Numbered from the stretch's first letter, positions 11,010 through 22,196 are shown. The stretch: DNA of 27,342 nt from Brachionus koreanus (GCA_016987375.1 PJRA01000216.1:2213063-2240404), one strand, 5' to 3'. The notes: generated by a model not told the origin, from the sequence alone. Program-made: numbers and translations.

Positions 11010-11052
11010 CTGTACCATTTATATTTAATCAATAAACTAAACTAAACTAAAT
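11010..11052 (+). repeat. Retrotransposon-like 3' tail, copy 1
   Basis: This 43-bp sequence begins CTGTACCATTTATATTT, contains an AATAAA signal and ends in repeats of AAACT followed by AAAT. A second copy with one mismatch lies at 11508-11550. A poly(A)-signal-like motif followed by a short tandem repeat is typical of the 3' end of non-LTR retrotransposons and of SINEs that share their tail. The body upstream (about 10640-11009) may belong to the same insertion, but no coding domain was recognised there. Confidence 0.6.
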
Positions 11053-11507
11053 CTGTATTTTTTTAAGTCAGTTTTCTCTCCAAACAGTTTTGTCAAGTGA
11101 TTTTTTGCTCCAACCTAGATATGGCCTATATTAACGAAAATATACAGAGAAACTTTGACTCAAGACAAAATCTATAAATTAAAAGAGTACTTTTTGTTTT
11201 CTAGAAATTTTATTCTCTTCATTTGACTTCAAATTAACTATGATAAAAAAATGCCAAAAAAACAAAAAAAGGAAATTTTTTATATAACCAGAATATAAAA
11301 TTTAAATTATAAATTTACCATATATGGCACTTTCCACTGTATTTAAGTGTTCTTAAAAGCTTTTCAAAATGTTTAGAAGCTAATTTAGCATCGGACGTTT
11401 CAACCGATACAAATGAGAGAAAAACTATTAAAAAAAGCAAAAACACATAAAAAAAAAATTTTTTAACCCAATGAAATTTTAAAAATGAGTAAATTCATGA
11501 ATACTAA

Positions 11508-11550
11508 CTGTACCATTTATATTTATTCAATAAACTAAACTAAACTAAAT
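11508..11550 (+). repeat. Retrotransposon-like 3' tail, copy 2
   Basis: Nearly identical to the copy at 11010-11052 (one A/T difference) and in the same orientation, 498 bp further on. The similarity stops immediately upstream of CTGTACC. The second insertion is therefore either extremely 5'-truncated or its body is unrelated or decayed. I could not identify convincing target-site duplications by eye. Confidence 0.6.
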
Positions 11551-12274
11551 TATCAAATTTATTAAATATCGTTTTTTTACCGTTTTTGGATCGTTTATAA
11601 ATTGCTCTTTTTTCTTTTCAAAACTAAATCAAAGTTTTTTTAAATGAAATGCAAAATTTTGATTTTCTTTAGATAAAATTAATATATTAAAGTTGCATAT
11701 AAAAAAAGAATATTTGGTTATAAAAAAAATTTTTTGTAATCATTTTTGGATCGTATCACATTATGAAAATGATGCTTATGGTCTAATTTTTTTTGTGAAT
11801 ACTTGATCAGATAATCGACATGATGTATTAATTTTAATTAGATACATTACTTGGTCTAAAATAATTAAAAAAATTAACCTATTCTCATATGAGATTACTA
11901 CAATTTTCATGCTTAAATGTTAATTTATTTTTTAAACTAAAAGAAAATTATAAAAAGAGATTAATTTTGAATATTGAAAAGAAAAAATTAATTTATTTTC
12001 GAAATTCATAAATAAACTAGATCTTTCAAAAGTGGACAATAAACCCGTCTAGGCTAGAAAAGTAATACATTCAGCAAAAATCTGGTCTAGCGTCATAAAA
12101 AAAGTTTAAAAAAAATATTTAAATTTCAACTTTTGCATACGTCTAATTAAGACAATTGATCTACTAACATCCGTTAACTTATGCATATACTCTTATCTAG
12201 TTTTTAGGATATGATAAATCATGTGCCTTAATATTTAGATTTTTTTAGTTCTTTTGATTTTAGTTGCGTTTAAA

Positions 12275-13726
12275 ATGAGAATAATAGTTGTCTTATGTTT
12301 AATTGGCTTTATTGTAGCAAATGTGCAATCTGACGAAGATTTTGAGGAATTTGACTTTGTTGACGAAACACCAACGACCAAAAAGCCGAAACATATAGAT
12401 CCAGATGAAACAATTGAAGAAGAGTTCGATGAAGAACCTGTGAGTGAAAGAACCCCTACAAAGAGCAGTTTGTCATCAGAAATGGACAATGAAGAATTTG
12501 AACATTTTTTTGACGATGAAGAATTTGAAAATCCCACTCAACAATCAAAAAAAAAAGAAGAACCAGTTAATCTAAAAATTGCTCAAGTACCTACACATTT
12601 AATGTCAAATGGAAATTGGACGAACTATGTTTATGAAATAGCAATGCTAGTGATTATTTTTGTATATTTGATTTTTTATTTATTTGGAAAATCTAAAAAT
12701 TATCGTTTGGCAAACGCTTGGTACCAAGCGAATCGAGATTTATTGGAAAAAAATTTCGTTCTTGTGGGCGATGATGGCCAATCACCTGAAATAAATACTA
12801 ATTCTGAACAAGGAATTTTCATCAGAGATTCGGACAACTCTTACGGTCTATGGTGTTCAGGAAGACAAGGCTGCGAAGGTCTTCTTATTCAGCTTAAATT
12901 TATTAAGCGACAAGACTTTATCAATGGAGTAGTCATGCAAATGATCAAACCAAAATCTGATCAGCTTATTTTTTCGGTTGAATACCCGAATAAAGAAGAT
13001 ATTGACAGCTTTGTTTTTTGTTTGACTGGCAAAAAGCAATCTCAACAAATGTTCAATGACCATCAAGATCTGTCTAGCTTTTGTGTGGAAAAAAAACTCT
13101 CCAATTCTGTTCAATCTCAATTTTCAGATCTTTTGACACCTCAAGTTAATCAAAAGTATGTAATCCTAAATGAAATAGGTGAAATACCCAACTTATTATT
13201 AGACAAAACTGTTTGTGCATTCATGAACAAGTATCCTGAAATGGTTGATTTTATCCTAGTATCCGATCAATATACTGGATTTAAGTCTCAGAATGAAGAG
13301 CAAACAATTGATGTTGACGGCTCTACTCTTGGTTTGCCTAAGTCCAAGTCTGTTTTAGTTATAAGTTTTAATGTACCTGGAAAAGGAATGAACACTGGCG
13401 TTGAAGAAATGGAAGGTATGCTACCTGCTTTACAGCTGGCAATGTACTTAATAGATAGAGTACCGAGAATTCGACTGAGCAAAGAGGCTAAGGCCAAAGC
13501 TATTAAGAAAAGAAAGGATATCAGCGAGCATTTAATTAAATTGAAGCATAAGGAAAGACAAGAAGCTGCCATGTTAAGAAAAGAAGAAAAACGCAGAGCT
13601 GAAAAAGAGAAAATCATGAATGAGTCGGACCCTGAAAAGCAAAAAAAAATGGAAGAAAAAGAATTAAAACGAGAAAAGAAAAAAAACATGAACAAAATGA
13701 AACAAGTCAAGATTATGTCGATGTAA
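12275..13726 (+). CDS. CCDC47: PAT complex subunit CCDC47 (calumin)
   Basis: Single-exon gene of 483 residues from the ATG at 12275; the frame is open a little further upstream but has no earlier ATG. CCDC47 is an ER membrane protein. With Asterix it forms the PAT complex of the multipass translocon, which shields transmembrane segments during membrane-protein insertion; it also binds Ca2+. Visible in order: a signal peptide (about 1-19), a strongly acidic luminal segment (20-90), an NWT glycosylation sequon (N114), one transmembrane helix (about 119-137), then a cytosolic domain starting KNYRLANAWYQANRDLLE with FVLVGDDG and LWCSGRQGCEGLLIQL. It ends in a long basic coiled coil (about 405-483) containing RQEAAMLRKEEKRRAEKEKI and the terminal MKQVKIMSM. 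This order and length match the animal family. AATAAA at 13771-13776. TTTTAG (12258-12263) lies 12 bp before the ATG and is a possible 5' splice acceptor. Confidence 0.96.
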   Translation: MRIIVVLCLIGFIVANVQSDEDFEEFDFVDETPTTKKPKHIDPDETIEEEFDEEPVSERTPTKSSLSSEMDNEEFEHFFDDEEFENPTQQSKKKEEPVNLKIAQVPTHLMSNGNWTNYVYEIAMLVIIFVYLIFYLFGKSKNYRLANAWYQANRDLLEKNFVLVGDDGQSPEINTNSEQGIFIRDSDNSYGLWCSGRQGCEGLLIQLKFIKRQDFINGVVMQMIKPKSDQLIFSVEYPNKEDIDSFVFCLTGKKQSQQMFNDHQDLSSFCVEKKLSNSVQSQFSDLLTPQVNQKYVILNEIGEIPNLLLDKTVCAFMNKYPEMVDFILVSDQYTGFKSQNEEQTIDVDGSTLGLPKSKSVLVISFNVPGKGMNTGVEEMEGMLPALQLAMYLIDRVPRIRLSKEAKAKAIKKRKDISEHLIKLKHKERQEAAMLRKEEKRRAEKEKIMNESDPEKQKKMEEKELKREKKKNMNKMKQVKIMSM

Positions 13727-15095
13727 GAGATTTTTTTTCTTAATTTTTGTTGTCAATTTTAATTAAAATGAATAAAAATATGAAAAAATTTTTTTTTAAT
13801 TTTTTAAAAAACATTAATTAGTGGTAGTTCACTAATTTTTTTTCTTCAAATTAAGACAATTAAAAATTAATCAAGCACTTTATATTTAATCAAATTTTTA
13901 ATCATTTTAAAATTTTTTTAATAAAATCAAATTAAATTTTCTTTCTTAAATTGTAGCTCTATGAGACTTTAAAATTAAAATAACCGTATTTCCTTGTAAA
14001 CAACTCCCATCAATATTTTCTTCACATTCATTTGAATTTAGGACCTCAACTGACGTTCTATACAAATAGAATAAAAAGAGGTCTACAGAGTTTTATTATC
14101 TTTTAAAAATATGGTAATAATCATTATTTCCACAATATCTTAGATGTAAATTTTTTCTATTCTTTTTTATTTTCAAAGAGCATAGAATTAAGAATATGAG
14201 TAAAACATGAAATTTTTAAATTATATCTTTTAAGGTTTAATAAAAAAATTAAGCTTTTAAAAGATTTCTTTATAATTTTTAACAAACTTAATTTTGACTT
14301 TTCATTATTATCTGTGTTTATTTTATGCAAAACAAACTGAATCTGAATTTAGAACAAAGTTTTTTATTTATTATTTTTTATTTTAAAAATAAAACACTAA
14401 TTATCTAATTTGAACAAAAAATTAAAATCAAATTCAAATATACTTTTTAAAAACAAAATAAAATACTTAATCTATTTTTTTGATCCCACTGGTCTTCCGC
14501 GTTTATTTCATTTTTTCTAATCTACTCTTTTTTCTTAGACTTTTCTTGGAGCATCATATTCATATTGAACAAAAAATGAAAATAAATTGTTGTTATTTAG
14601 AACCTAATTCAGTATTTTAGTTTTTTAACTACATATTTTAGTTATTTAAAAATATTTTACGCGCTTTATTTTAAGGCTGAAATTATATTATTTAACTTGA
14701 ATTTTAAATTTTAATAAAAATTCTAATAATATAGAATTAAACAAATTATTGAATATAAGGAATAAAAAAGAACTAAATCAAATGAATTTAATTCACGATT
14801 TCGATTAATTTTATAATTAAAAAAAAATATTTCAATAGAATAATTAATATTTTAACATTAGTTAAAGGTAAAGCTTTAGTAAAATTGGTTGTAAATAAAA
14901 AAATAGCATTTGAAAAAAAAATTTTTTCAACTATTTTTTATACTTAAAAAAAATTTTCAAATTAGACTAAAATTTATTATAAAATATTTTAAAATAAATT
15001 ATTAAGATATAATTTTCTGCTTATTCACATGAATTATAACTGTTCAAAAAAAAAAACTTTAAAAATTATATTGATTTCCATTTAGATTCAATTAA
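13727..15095. other. AT-rich interval between CCDC47 and VPS35
   Basis: No gene is supported. Features noticed are a nested inverted repeat (14042-14083), a minus-strand stretch at about 14473-14507 that reads KRGRPVGSKK (AT-hook-like) between stop codons, and the region just upstream of VPS35. The remainder is A/T-rich low-complexity sequence. Confidence 0.45.
14042..14083. repeat. Nested inverted repeat (hairpin)
   Basis: GACCTC (14042-14047) pairs with GAGGTC (14078-14083). Inside it, TTCTAT (14056-14061) pairs with ATAGAA (14066-14071) around an ACAA tetraloop. The two stems are separated by unpaired 8- and 6-nt segments. Some hairpins are expected by chance in AT-rich DNA, but the outer stem is GC-rich for this region. 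No role is assigned. Confidence 0.4.
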
Positions 15096-18000
15096 ATGCC
15101 ACCAGCAAGTGATCCAATGAGTTCACAAACAGCAGTTTCAAATCAAGAAAAGCTATTGAATGATGCTAAATCGTCAATTAAGCTCGATGCACTATCGATG
15201 AAAAAATCTTTGGTAAATTAGATTTTAATTTTTTTTCTTTTAGCAATTTAGTCGTTTTTAAGGATAAAGTTGAATTACTTGAAGGTATAAAACATGGTTC
15301 TGATATGCTCAATAAATTGGCAAGTTTTGCCAAGATTAACAATCTTGATGTTCCAATGAGTTTATCACCTAAAAGCTATTATGAATTATGTAGGTGTCAT
15401 GTTTTTTAAAGTAACTGAAACTAATTTTAATACACAAAAAGATATTGATGTTACTGATGAGTTACGACATTTGGAAACATTTATGATTGATGAGTTTCAA
15501 AAAGGCTTAAAATGTGACGATCTTTATGAAATGGTTCAATATGCTTCAGCAATTATCCCACGCTTATATTTATTGATCACAGTAGGCACAGTTTACATTA
15601 AGATAAAAGAGTATTCAAGAAAGACAATTTTACGTGATTTGGTTGAAATGTGCCGAGGAGTCCAACATCCACTCAGGGGTCTTTTCTTGCGCAACTATCT
15701 TCTTCAATGTACCAAAAATTTGTTGCCAGACACACCTGTAGGCGAAGAACAAGAGGAAGATGGAAATATACAAGATTCGATAGATTTTATTCTTTTGAAT
15801 TTTTCAGAAATGAATAAACTATGGGTGAGAATGCAGCATCAAGGACATACAAGAATGAAAGAGAAACGAGAACAAGAGCGCCGAGAGCTCCGTCTATTGG
15901 TAGGAACTAATTTAGTACGTCTTTCCCAACTTGAATCTATCACAGTTGATTTGTATTCTTCAATTGTATTGCCAAAAGTTTTAGAGCAAGTTATTAGTTG
16001 TAATGATGAAATAGCACAAGAATACTTGATGGAGTGTATAATTCAGGTATTTCCAGATGAATTTCACATACAGACTTTAGAAGAGTTCCTTAAAGCTTGT
16101 GCTGATTTAAACGAAGATGTCAATATTCGAAATATCATCACATCTTTAGTAGACAGATTCATTAAAACTCCAGAGAAATTGGATACAAATTTAGTTGATG
16201 ATGAGCCGACTATTTTTGAAATTTTTTCGAGAAAAGTGTCTGATATTATAAGCGTGAGAATTTTGAAATTTTTTTGTTCTTTTTTTTTATTATATTTTTC
16301 TTTTAGTCAAGACCAAATATGCCTGTTCAAGACATTGTCGCTCTTCATACAACTGTGTTAAATTTGGCAATAAAACGCTATCCAGATCAAATTGCTTATG
16401 TAGACAAAATACTTGAAATAACAGACACAATATTCAATACAATGAATCTTGATCAGTAAGTCTTCCACTTTTTTATTTATAAAAAATTAATTAACTTTAA
16501 AAGTTAATATATTTAAAACTAAATACTTTTCATTTATGAGCTAATATCCAGCTTAAATTCTTCATTCAAATATAGATAAAAATAAGCATATAAATAAAAT
16601 TATTTTTTTATTCTCTAGATTTTTTTTAGAATTTTGTATTAAAATTAATTGATAGTAGCACAAAAATTTAACGAAACACGTACACTTAAAAGTCATTTAA
16701 ACAGATATTCAAAAATTAAATTGAAAATTTTAAATTGTATTAGAAACTTAATAATAAAAGAAAATCGGAGCCTTTAAAGGAATTATGCTCTTTTAATTTA
16801 ATCGAATTAATAAATGAAGCTTTACAATAAATACAAATTAATTTAAAAATTGACTAGCTAAATACTTTGAAAAAAATCTGTAAATTTGGTTTTTTATTAA
16901 TCTAAATTAATAATTTAGGGTATTTTTAAGTTTTTGAAAATGCCGTTATAATAATATTAATAATTAATCTGTGAAACATTTGTCCTCTATCGAAATAAAA
17001 TTTTTATCTAAACAAAAATAGTTCAATATTTTATTTGAATAAATATTTTTTTACTAAACAAGTCAAATTTTTTGTTTTTAATTTAAAAAGATGAAAAAAA
17101 AAATTATAGTAATTTTGATTTACGACAGGGAAAATTTTAAAATATTCAGCGTTTCAAATTTTTTTAGAATGAAAATTAGATTTAAGCTTTTAAATTTTTC
17201 ATTAAGAGTTTTTTTTTCTTTTTCACACCTTGTAAAGTATCAAGTCATAACTTTTTAATTCCTACTCAGCTCGAAATTTTGCTTTTATTCATTCTTCTTC
17301 TGTTGTCATTAACATTTCGGCGAGCTCTTTCATAATTATTTCCAACCACGTTACTGCAAGAAATCTTAGCTTGTGTCATTCTTGAGGTAACCATTGAAGG
17401 GCATTGTTTTGGTATTCGAGTTCTTTTCATTTTAAGTTCATTTCCAAGTCACGGCAGTCTTTTAATCTTTATGCATTGACTTAATTTTTTTTTAGAGTTT
17501 AAGGTTTATTTTTTTGCTGTAGCTGGTTGATTTCCATGCTACTCGGAATTCCCATTGCTCAAGTCAAACTAAAATGAAAAAATTTAAAATTTTCAGCATT
17601 GTACTATTCAAAACGAAATTTAAAATATCCCAAAAAGCTTATTTTAACAATTAAATTAATTATTAAAAAGAGAAATATAATAAAGTTTCATTTATTTTTT
17701 GTAAAATTTGAAATTAAAATTTTCAAGGCATCTTGAAATTGAAAAAATTAAATTTGTAAATTTCTAAACATTATTTTACTTAAAGCATACAATCAAGCTC
17801 TCAAATTTCAAAGGAATTGATAAAAATGTTGAAAATTCCAATAGATTTATATAAGAATGTTTTAAATCTTTTGAAAATTAAACATTATACAATACTGTAC
17901 GAGCATTTGGATTATGTTGGCCGGAAGACAATGTGTCAATATTTGCTTAATAACGCTTTGGAATATGAAACTCAAATCAGAAGTCCTGATGAAGCCGAAG

Positions 18001-19052
18001 GATTACTACAATTAATCAATCCATTGATTGTCGATCCCAATGACAAACCAGCTGATTATGAACAAGACACTGAAGATTTTATTGAAGAGCAAACATTGGT
18101 TGCTCGCCTAGTACATTTAATGCAATCAGATGATTTGGATGAGCAATTTTTGATTCTTAATCTTGTTCGAAAATATTTTGGAACATCTACTAAAGATAGA
18201 ATTAGATTCACTCTACCACCTGTTGTATTTCGTGCTTATGAATTGGCCTATAGTTATAAAAAGTCAGCTGAATTGGATGAGAAATGGGACAAAAAATGTG
18301 ACAAAATATTTAAATTTTGTTTTCAAACAATAAATGCTTTGATTAAAGCAGAGCTGCCGGCCGAATTGGCTTTTAGACTTTTTCTAAATGGAGCTCTAAC
18401 ATTAAGTGAAATAGCCTACGAAGCATGTGAGAATATTGCTTATGAGTTTATTAGTCAAGCGATTGCTCTTTATGACGATGATATAGCAACAAATAAATTC
18501 AATTCTATTTCTCTAATAATTGGCACATGCCAAAAAATTTTACACATTTTCGGTGAAGAAAACTGTGATTCTTTAAGACAAAATTGTGTTACTAGAGCAG
18601 CTAAGCTGTTGAAGAAACCAGATCAGTGTCGCGCTGTTGCACTCTGTGCAAATTTATTCTGGAGTGCAGGTATTCGCAAACAAGATGGTGTTTCTTTAAG
18701 GGATGGTCAAAAAGTGAATGAATGCTTAAAAAAATGCCTCAAAATAGCTGCTCAATGTGTGGACCCGAACGCTCAATTCGAGCTTCACGTAGAAATATTG
18801 AATTACTTTATTCATTATTTTGCCGCCAAAAATGAAAACGTAACAGTTCATTTAAATTTAAATTTAAATTTTATTTAAAATTACATTATTTAGATTACCA
18901 TCGAAATGTTAAATGAGCTAATTGCTAAGATCAAACAAGACAAGTCAGTTTTAGATCAATCGAATGAAAGTGACATGGTATTGGAGCAATTTAATAGAAC
19001 GTTGAAATATTTAAAAGAAAGAGATTTTACTAATATTGGTGTTTTGGTTTGA
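15096..19052 (+). CDS. VPS35: Retromer core subunit VPS35, six exons
   Basis: Exons 15096-15212, 15263-15389, 15442-16253, 16307-16455, 17786-18839 and 18894-19052 join in phase at GT-AG introns and give 805 residues (human 796). VPS35 is the alpha-solenoid scaffold of retromer, which with VPS26 and VPS29 sorts cargo from endosomes to the Golgi and plasma membrane. The N-terminus has QEKLLNDA, then SLSPKSYYELY spanning the 52-nt intron 2, and the invariant VPS26-binding motif PRLYLL inside IIPRLYLLITVG. Conserved blocks EMCRGVQHPLRGLFLRNYLL, NKLWVRMQHQGH, AQEYLMECIIQVFPDEFH, RIRFTLPPVVF and SKLLKKPDQ-type AAKLLKKPDQCRAV follow. Intron 4 is unusually long (1,330 nt) and contains a retroelement relic. 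The exon 4/5 join makes NLDHIQSSSQISKEL. The C-terminal 50 residues after exon 6 are the least conserved. AATAAA at 19110-19115. TTTAG lies 12 bp before the ATG. Confidence 0.96.
17264..17500 (-). pseudogene. Decayed retroelement ORF1-type zinc-knuckle sequence in VPS35 intron 4
   Basis: On the strand opposite to VPS35, one frame reads IKIKRLP, stop, then KMKRTRIPKQC, and further on CSNVVGNNY. This follows the spacing of the gag-like ORF1 proteins of non-LTR retrotransposons: an IYKIKxL-type segment, then (R)IPQC opening a C2HC zinc knuckle, then CxKCxGxHY. Several zinc ligands are lost and at least one stop is present, so the copy is dead. The local base composition is less A/T-rich than the rest of the intron, as expected of an insertion. 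The identification rests on pattern matching by eye, and the limits are approximate. Confidence 0.4.
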
Positions 19053-20944
19053 TTTTTAAAAATAATTAAGTAGTCATTTTTTTAATCTGTAAACCATTCT
19101 TATAGTTTTAATAAAAGCTTTAATATAAAAGATGTTGTTAATTCTTACTCTGAAATTGAAACTTGTATAAAAATGTTCTTTACGTAAATTTAAAAAAAAA
19201 AACTATAAAAAAATTCAAGTCTTTTCTCTTGTTTTTTGGTTTTTGAAATTTATCATCATCTATTATAATTTTCAATTCAGTCTTATAAATCAGGTTAAGA
19301 TTGAACAAAGAGATAAAAAACAAAGTAACTAATCTATATTTTTTTAATAAAAGAAATTCGAAATTAAAATAAATTTATGCCTTAATTAGTGAGAAGATAA
19401 AATTTGGTGAAAAAAATTTCTATGAATATCTAAAATTATAGAAAAAAGAATTAAAATATGAAAATTTTTTCATAATTAATTTAATAAAAATAGAAAATAA
19501 CCTATCTTAAAAGCTTATCTAATCATAAAAAAATTAAATTAAATTTTAGTCTAAACTAATTAAATATTACTATCTATTTTTTAAAATACTTATTAATCTT
19601 AGAATTTATCAACATCGAAAAATTTTTAAATGAAGATGAAAAAAAGAAGAGTTAAAATATCATATCTTATTAGAAATAAAAAAATTGTTATTATTTTTTT
19701 TTTAATTTTATTAAATTAATAACAGAATTAATTAGAAGGTAAAAATTTACATGAACCTAAATTCTTTATTTTTAGGGAAAAAAATACCCAAGATGGTGTT
19801 ACTTAATTCCTTTCTTTAAAATTCGATACCTATGTTCAAGTTTCAACTAAAAAATTTATTATAAAAACTTATTCAACTCTGACTAAAAATGATTTTGATT
19901 TACGATGCGTATGGTTTACTGGAAATGATAGATTAAAATGCTTGATTTTAAATAAAGCACTAAATGACAAAAAGACTTCATAAAGTCTTTTCTTAATAAA
20001 AATTTTAATTCTAAACTAGAAAATGACTTGAACAAAAATAGTTTTTAATTTAGCACTATACAACTATTCCCAAAAATTTAAATACAAATAAATTCAAAGT
20101 AAACGAAATACAAATTATTTTAATTGAACTTTAAATCAAAAGGCCAGGATATTTTTAATTGAAATTTATTCCAAATGTAACCTAAAAAAAATTTAGCAAA
20201 TATTCTCAAGAGCTATAAACAACTCAAAGTTATCAGAAAAAAATATTTGAAACGTATTTATTTTCAAATATTTAGCATCATTTAAAATTTAAAAGTTTAG
20301 CTCTAAATGTACGTACTGAAATCTTTCTTTATTAAAGCTTTTTTTGATAAGCTAACCTAACATTTATTATTTTCACAAATTCCAACTCATTTATTTTTTT
20401 TGGACAAATAAAGGAAAGAATTTTTTTTTATTTTTAGTATTGAGTTTTACTTCAGTGATAAAAAAAATACCAAGACATAGATTTGAGCTTTATAGAGAGG
20501 TAAATTAGATTTTTTCTAGAGTCGAGCGCAAAACTTGGAGCATTATTATCACTAGCTAATATTTATTGAACAAATGATAAAAGAGAACACAAAAATTTTA
20601 ATATAGGAGAAAAAAAAATTCATTTTATTTTCAGTTAACTTAAGTATATTGCAAATATTCTACTTTGTATTAAATCAAAATTATAATAATTTAAACTTGA
20701 ATTTTTAAGAAAAATAAAATATAAAAAAAAGCGAACTAAATAACCAAAAAAATTTGAAATGTTTTCGTTTTCCCATTTAATACTTGCAAATGGGTTTTCA
20801 CTTAACTCTTTTATGCATTTGAATAATAATAATAATAATAAAAATTTCAATTAGAGTGATTGAATAATTTCTATTTCGTTTTCGATTCACATTTATGAAA
20901 AGCTTTGGATTTTTTTTCACAATTTTTAATTTTATTTAGACTTA
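19053..20944. other. AT-rich interval upstream of the zinc-finger gene
   Basis: 1.9 kb of A/T-rich sequence between VPS35 and the C2H2 gene. I see no coding exon. A GAGAGGTAAATTAG donor-like site near 20495-20508 could end a non-coding first exon of the zinc-finger gene. A minus-strand 71-codon frame (20635-20850) is low-complexity and not supported. Confidence 0.4.
20822..20841. repeat. AAT trinucleotide microsatellite
   Basis: About six AAT units in tandem, lying about 100 bp upstream of the zinc-finger gene's first recognised coding exon. Confidence 0.7.
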
Positions 20945-22196
20945 ATGATGCAGGTCCTAGGCCCATTAGGCTCAAACACACAAAACCTATTCCGACCAAA
21001 CGAAAACACCAATTTAGGTATGCTTATAAATTACGCACAACAGTATTAAATAGCCTAATTTACATTAAGCAGATACGGATCCAGCCGATTTACTAAAATG
21101 CGGCTCTTGTTCAACCGAGTTTCTTTTGTCCGACATAGTGTTCTTTATTCAGCACAAAACCAAAGCTTGTAAAATAAACCACAAACCAAACAGTTGTATT
21201 TATTACTCGACCATCAGATTTTTTTTCAACTTTTCTGTTTTAGGTCAAAAAGAAAACATTTTAAAGTGTTCAAACTGCAGTGAAAGCTTCCGCACAGCGG
21301 ACGGTCTTTTAAAACACGCTCAATTTCATCATAACATTAACATATTCATTGAAAAGCCTAGCGAGACCAAAAGTGGACAAACAACTAAGACCAAAGAAGA
21401 AAAACAAGATCAAATTTTTATAGATGTTATTCCGTCCGAATCAAATTCGATGTTTTTAGATCATTCTAAGTCGTATAACATTACAGTTTCGTCATCGGAT
21501 GTCGATACGAACAACAACGAAACTGGTAACCAAACTGTGCAGAGTAAATCATCAGCCTCATTAGACCATAACGACTCGACTAATTCTTCCTGTGATTCTA
21601 GTCAAAACACTAATCAGAAGCCACCAGATCAAGCATCGCAACCCACCTCAAAAGTCAAAACTCCTGACTTCAAAGACAAAAAACCTAAGTCAAAAGCCAA
21701 CGCTAGCTTTTTCTGTGACATTTGTAATGCAGCTTTTAATCAAAAAATTCACTTGACAAAGCATTCTGCTAAACACACTGGAATAAAACCATTTAAATGC
21801 ACCGAATGCAATTATTCAACAGTAGAAAGATCCCATCTTAAAGTACATGTGCGAGTTCACACAGGAGAAAAACCATTCAAGTGTTCACATTGCGAGTATG
21901 CCACAGCCCAAAGTAGCACTCTAAAAATCCATAAAAAAAGACATCATGAAAAATCAGAGAATAAATCTCAACAATCTTTACCAGAATTGAATGCTGATAC
22001 TGAAGAGAGCAAAAAGACGACCGAGACGACCAAAATTCAGCTAGATTATAAAAATTTACCTCCAACCAAACGTTTTAAAAATATTAGTCAAATGGAAAGT
22101 ATGAATAAAAATGATGAAATAACCAAAGAAGACAATAGATTGCTTGGTTTGGCAAATATTGCACTTGAACGAGAAGATCCCAAGCAACCAACTTGA
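20945..22196 (+). CDS. C2H2 zinc-finger protein, probable transcription factor, two recognised exons
   Basis: Exon 20945-21017 begins ATGATG just after a TTTATTTAG acceptor and encodes MMQVLGPLGSNTQNLF and onward. Its last base G joins exon 21244-22196 after a TTTTAG acceptor, giving an in-phase GGT codon (226-nt intron) and 341 residues. Four C2H2 fingers are visible: one isolated near the N-terminus (about 31-54, CSNC with H-x3-H), then a Ser/Thr/Asn-rich spacer of some 125 residues, then three fingers in tandem (about 182-258) joined by TGIKP and TGEKP linkers. Fingers 3 and 4 have the CxYxT/CxYAT form seen in several animal transcription factors. A nuclear, DNA-binding role is inferred from the family. 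The orthology group is not recognised. The start is uncertain: an upstream exon could add residues, since the reading frame is open back to the acceptor at 20939. AATAAA at 22301-22306. Confidence 0.75.

Larger units (their letters stand above)
9786..12274. other. Long gene-poor AT-rich interval with retroelement-like tails
   Basis: No intact gene was found. A more GC-rich patch at about 10640-10890 has several short frames on both strands, but none forms a recognised domain. It lies about 120 bp upstream of the first of two near-identical tail sequences (11010-11052 and 11508-11550) and may be the 3' remains of a retrotransposon. Minor local duplications occur (ACTAGTTCT twice at 10023-10041; GAAAGTAATT twice near 10527). 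The last 200 bp or so should hold the CCDC47 promoter. Confidence 0.45.

Noticed and set aside
12857..13120. Minus-strand frames inside CCDC47 (also 12235-12537 and 13288-13710)
   Set aside because: They are shadows of a strongly conserved coding frame on the plus strand.
20635..20850. 71-codon minus-strand frame upstream of the zinc-finger gene
   Set aside because: Composition is dominated by low-complexity AT codons (Leu/Phe/Asn/Ser runs), with part of it coming from the AAT microsatellite.
20905..21096. 63-codon plus-strand frame overlapping the zinc-finger gene's first exon
   Set aside because: It is in a different frame from the exon that splices in phase to the fingers, and its start is ATG-less or non-conserved upstream intron sequence.
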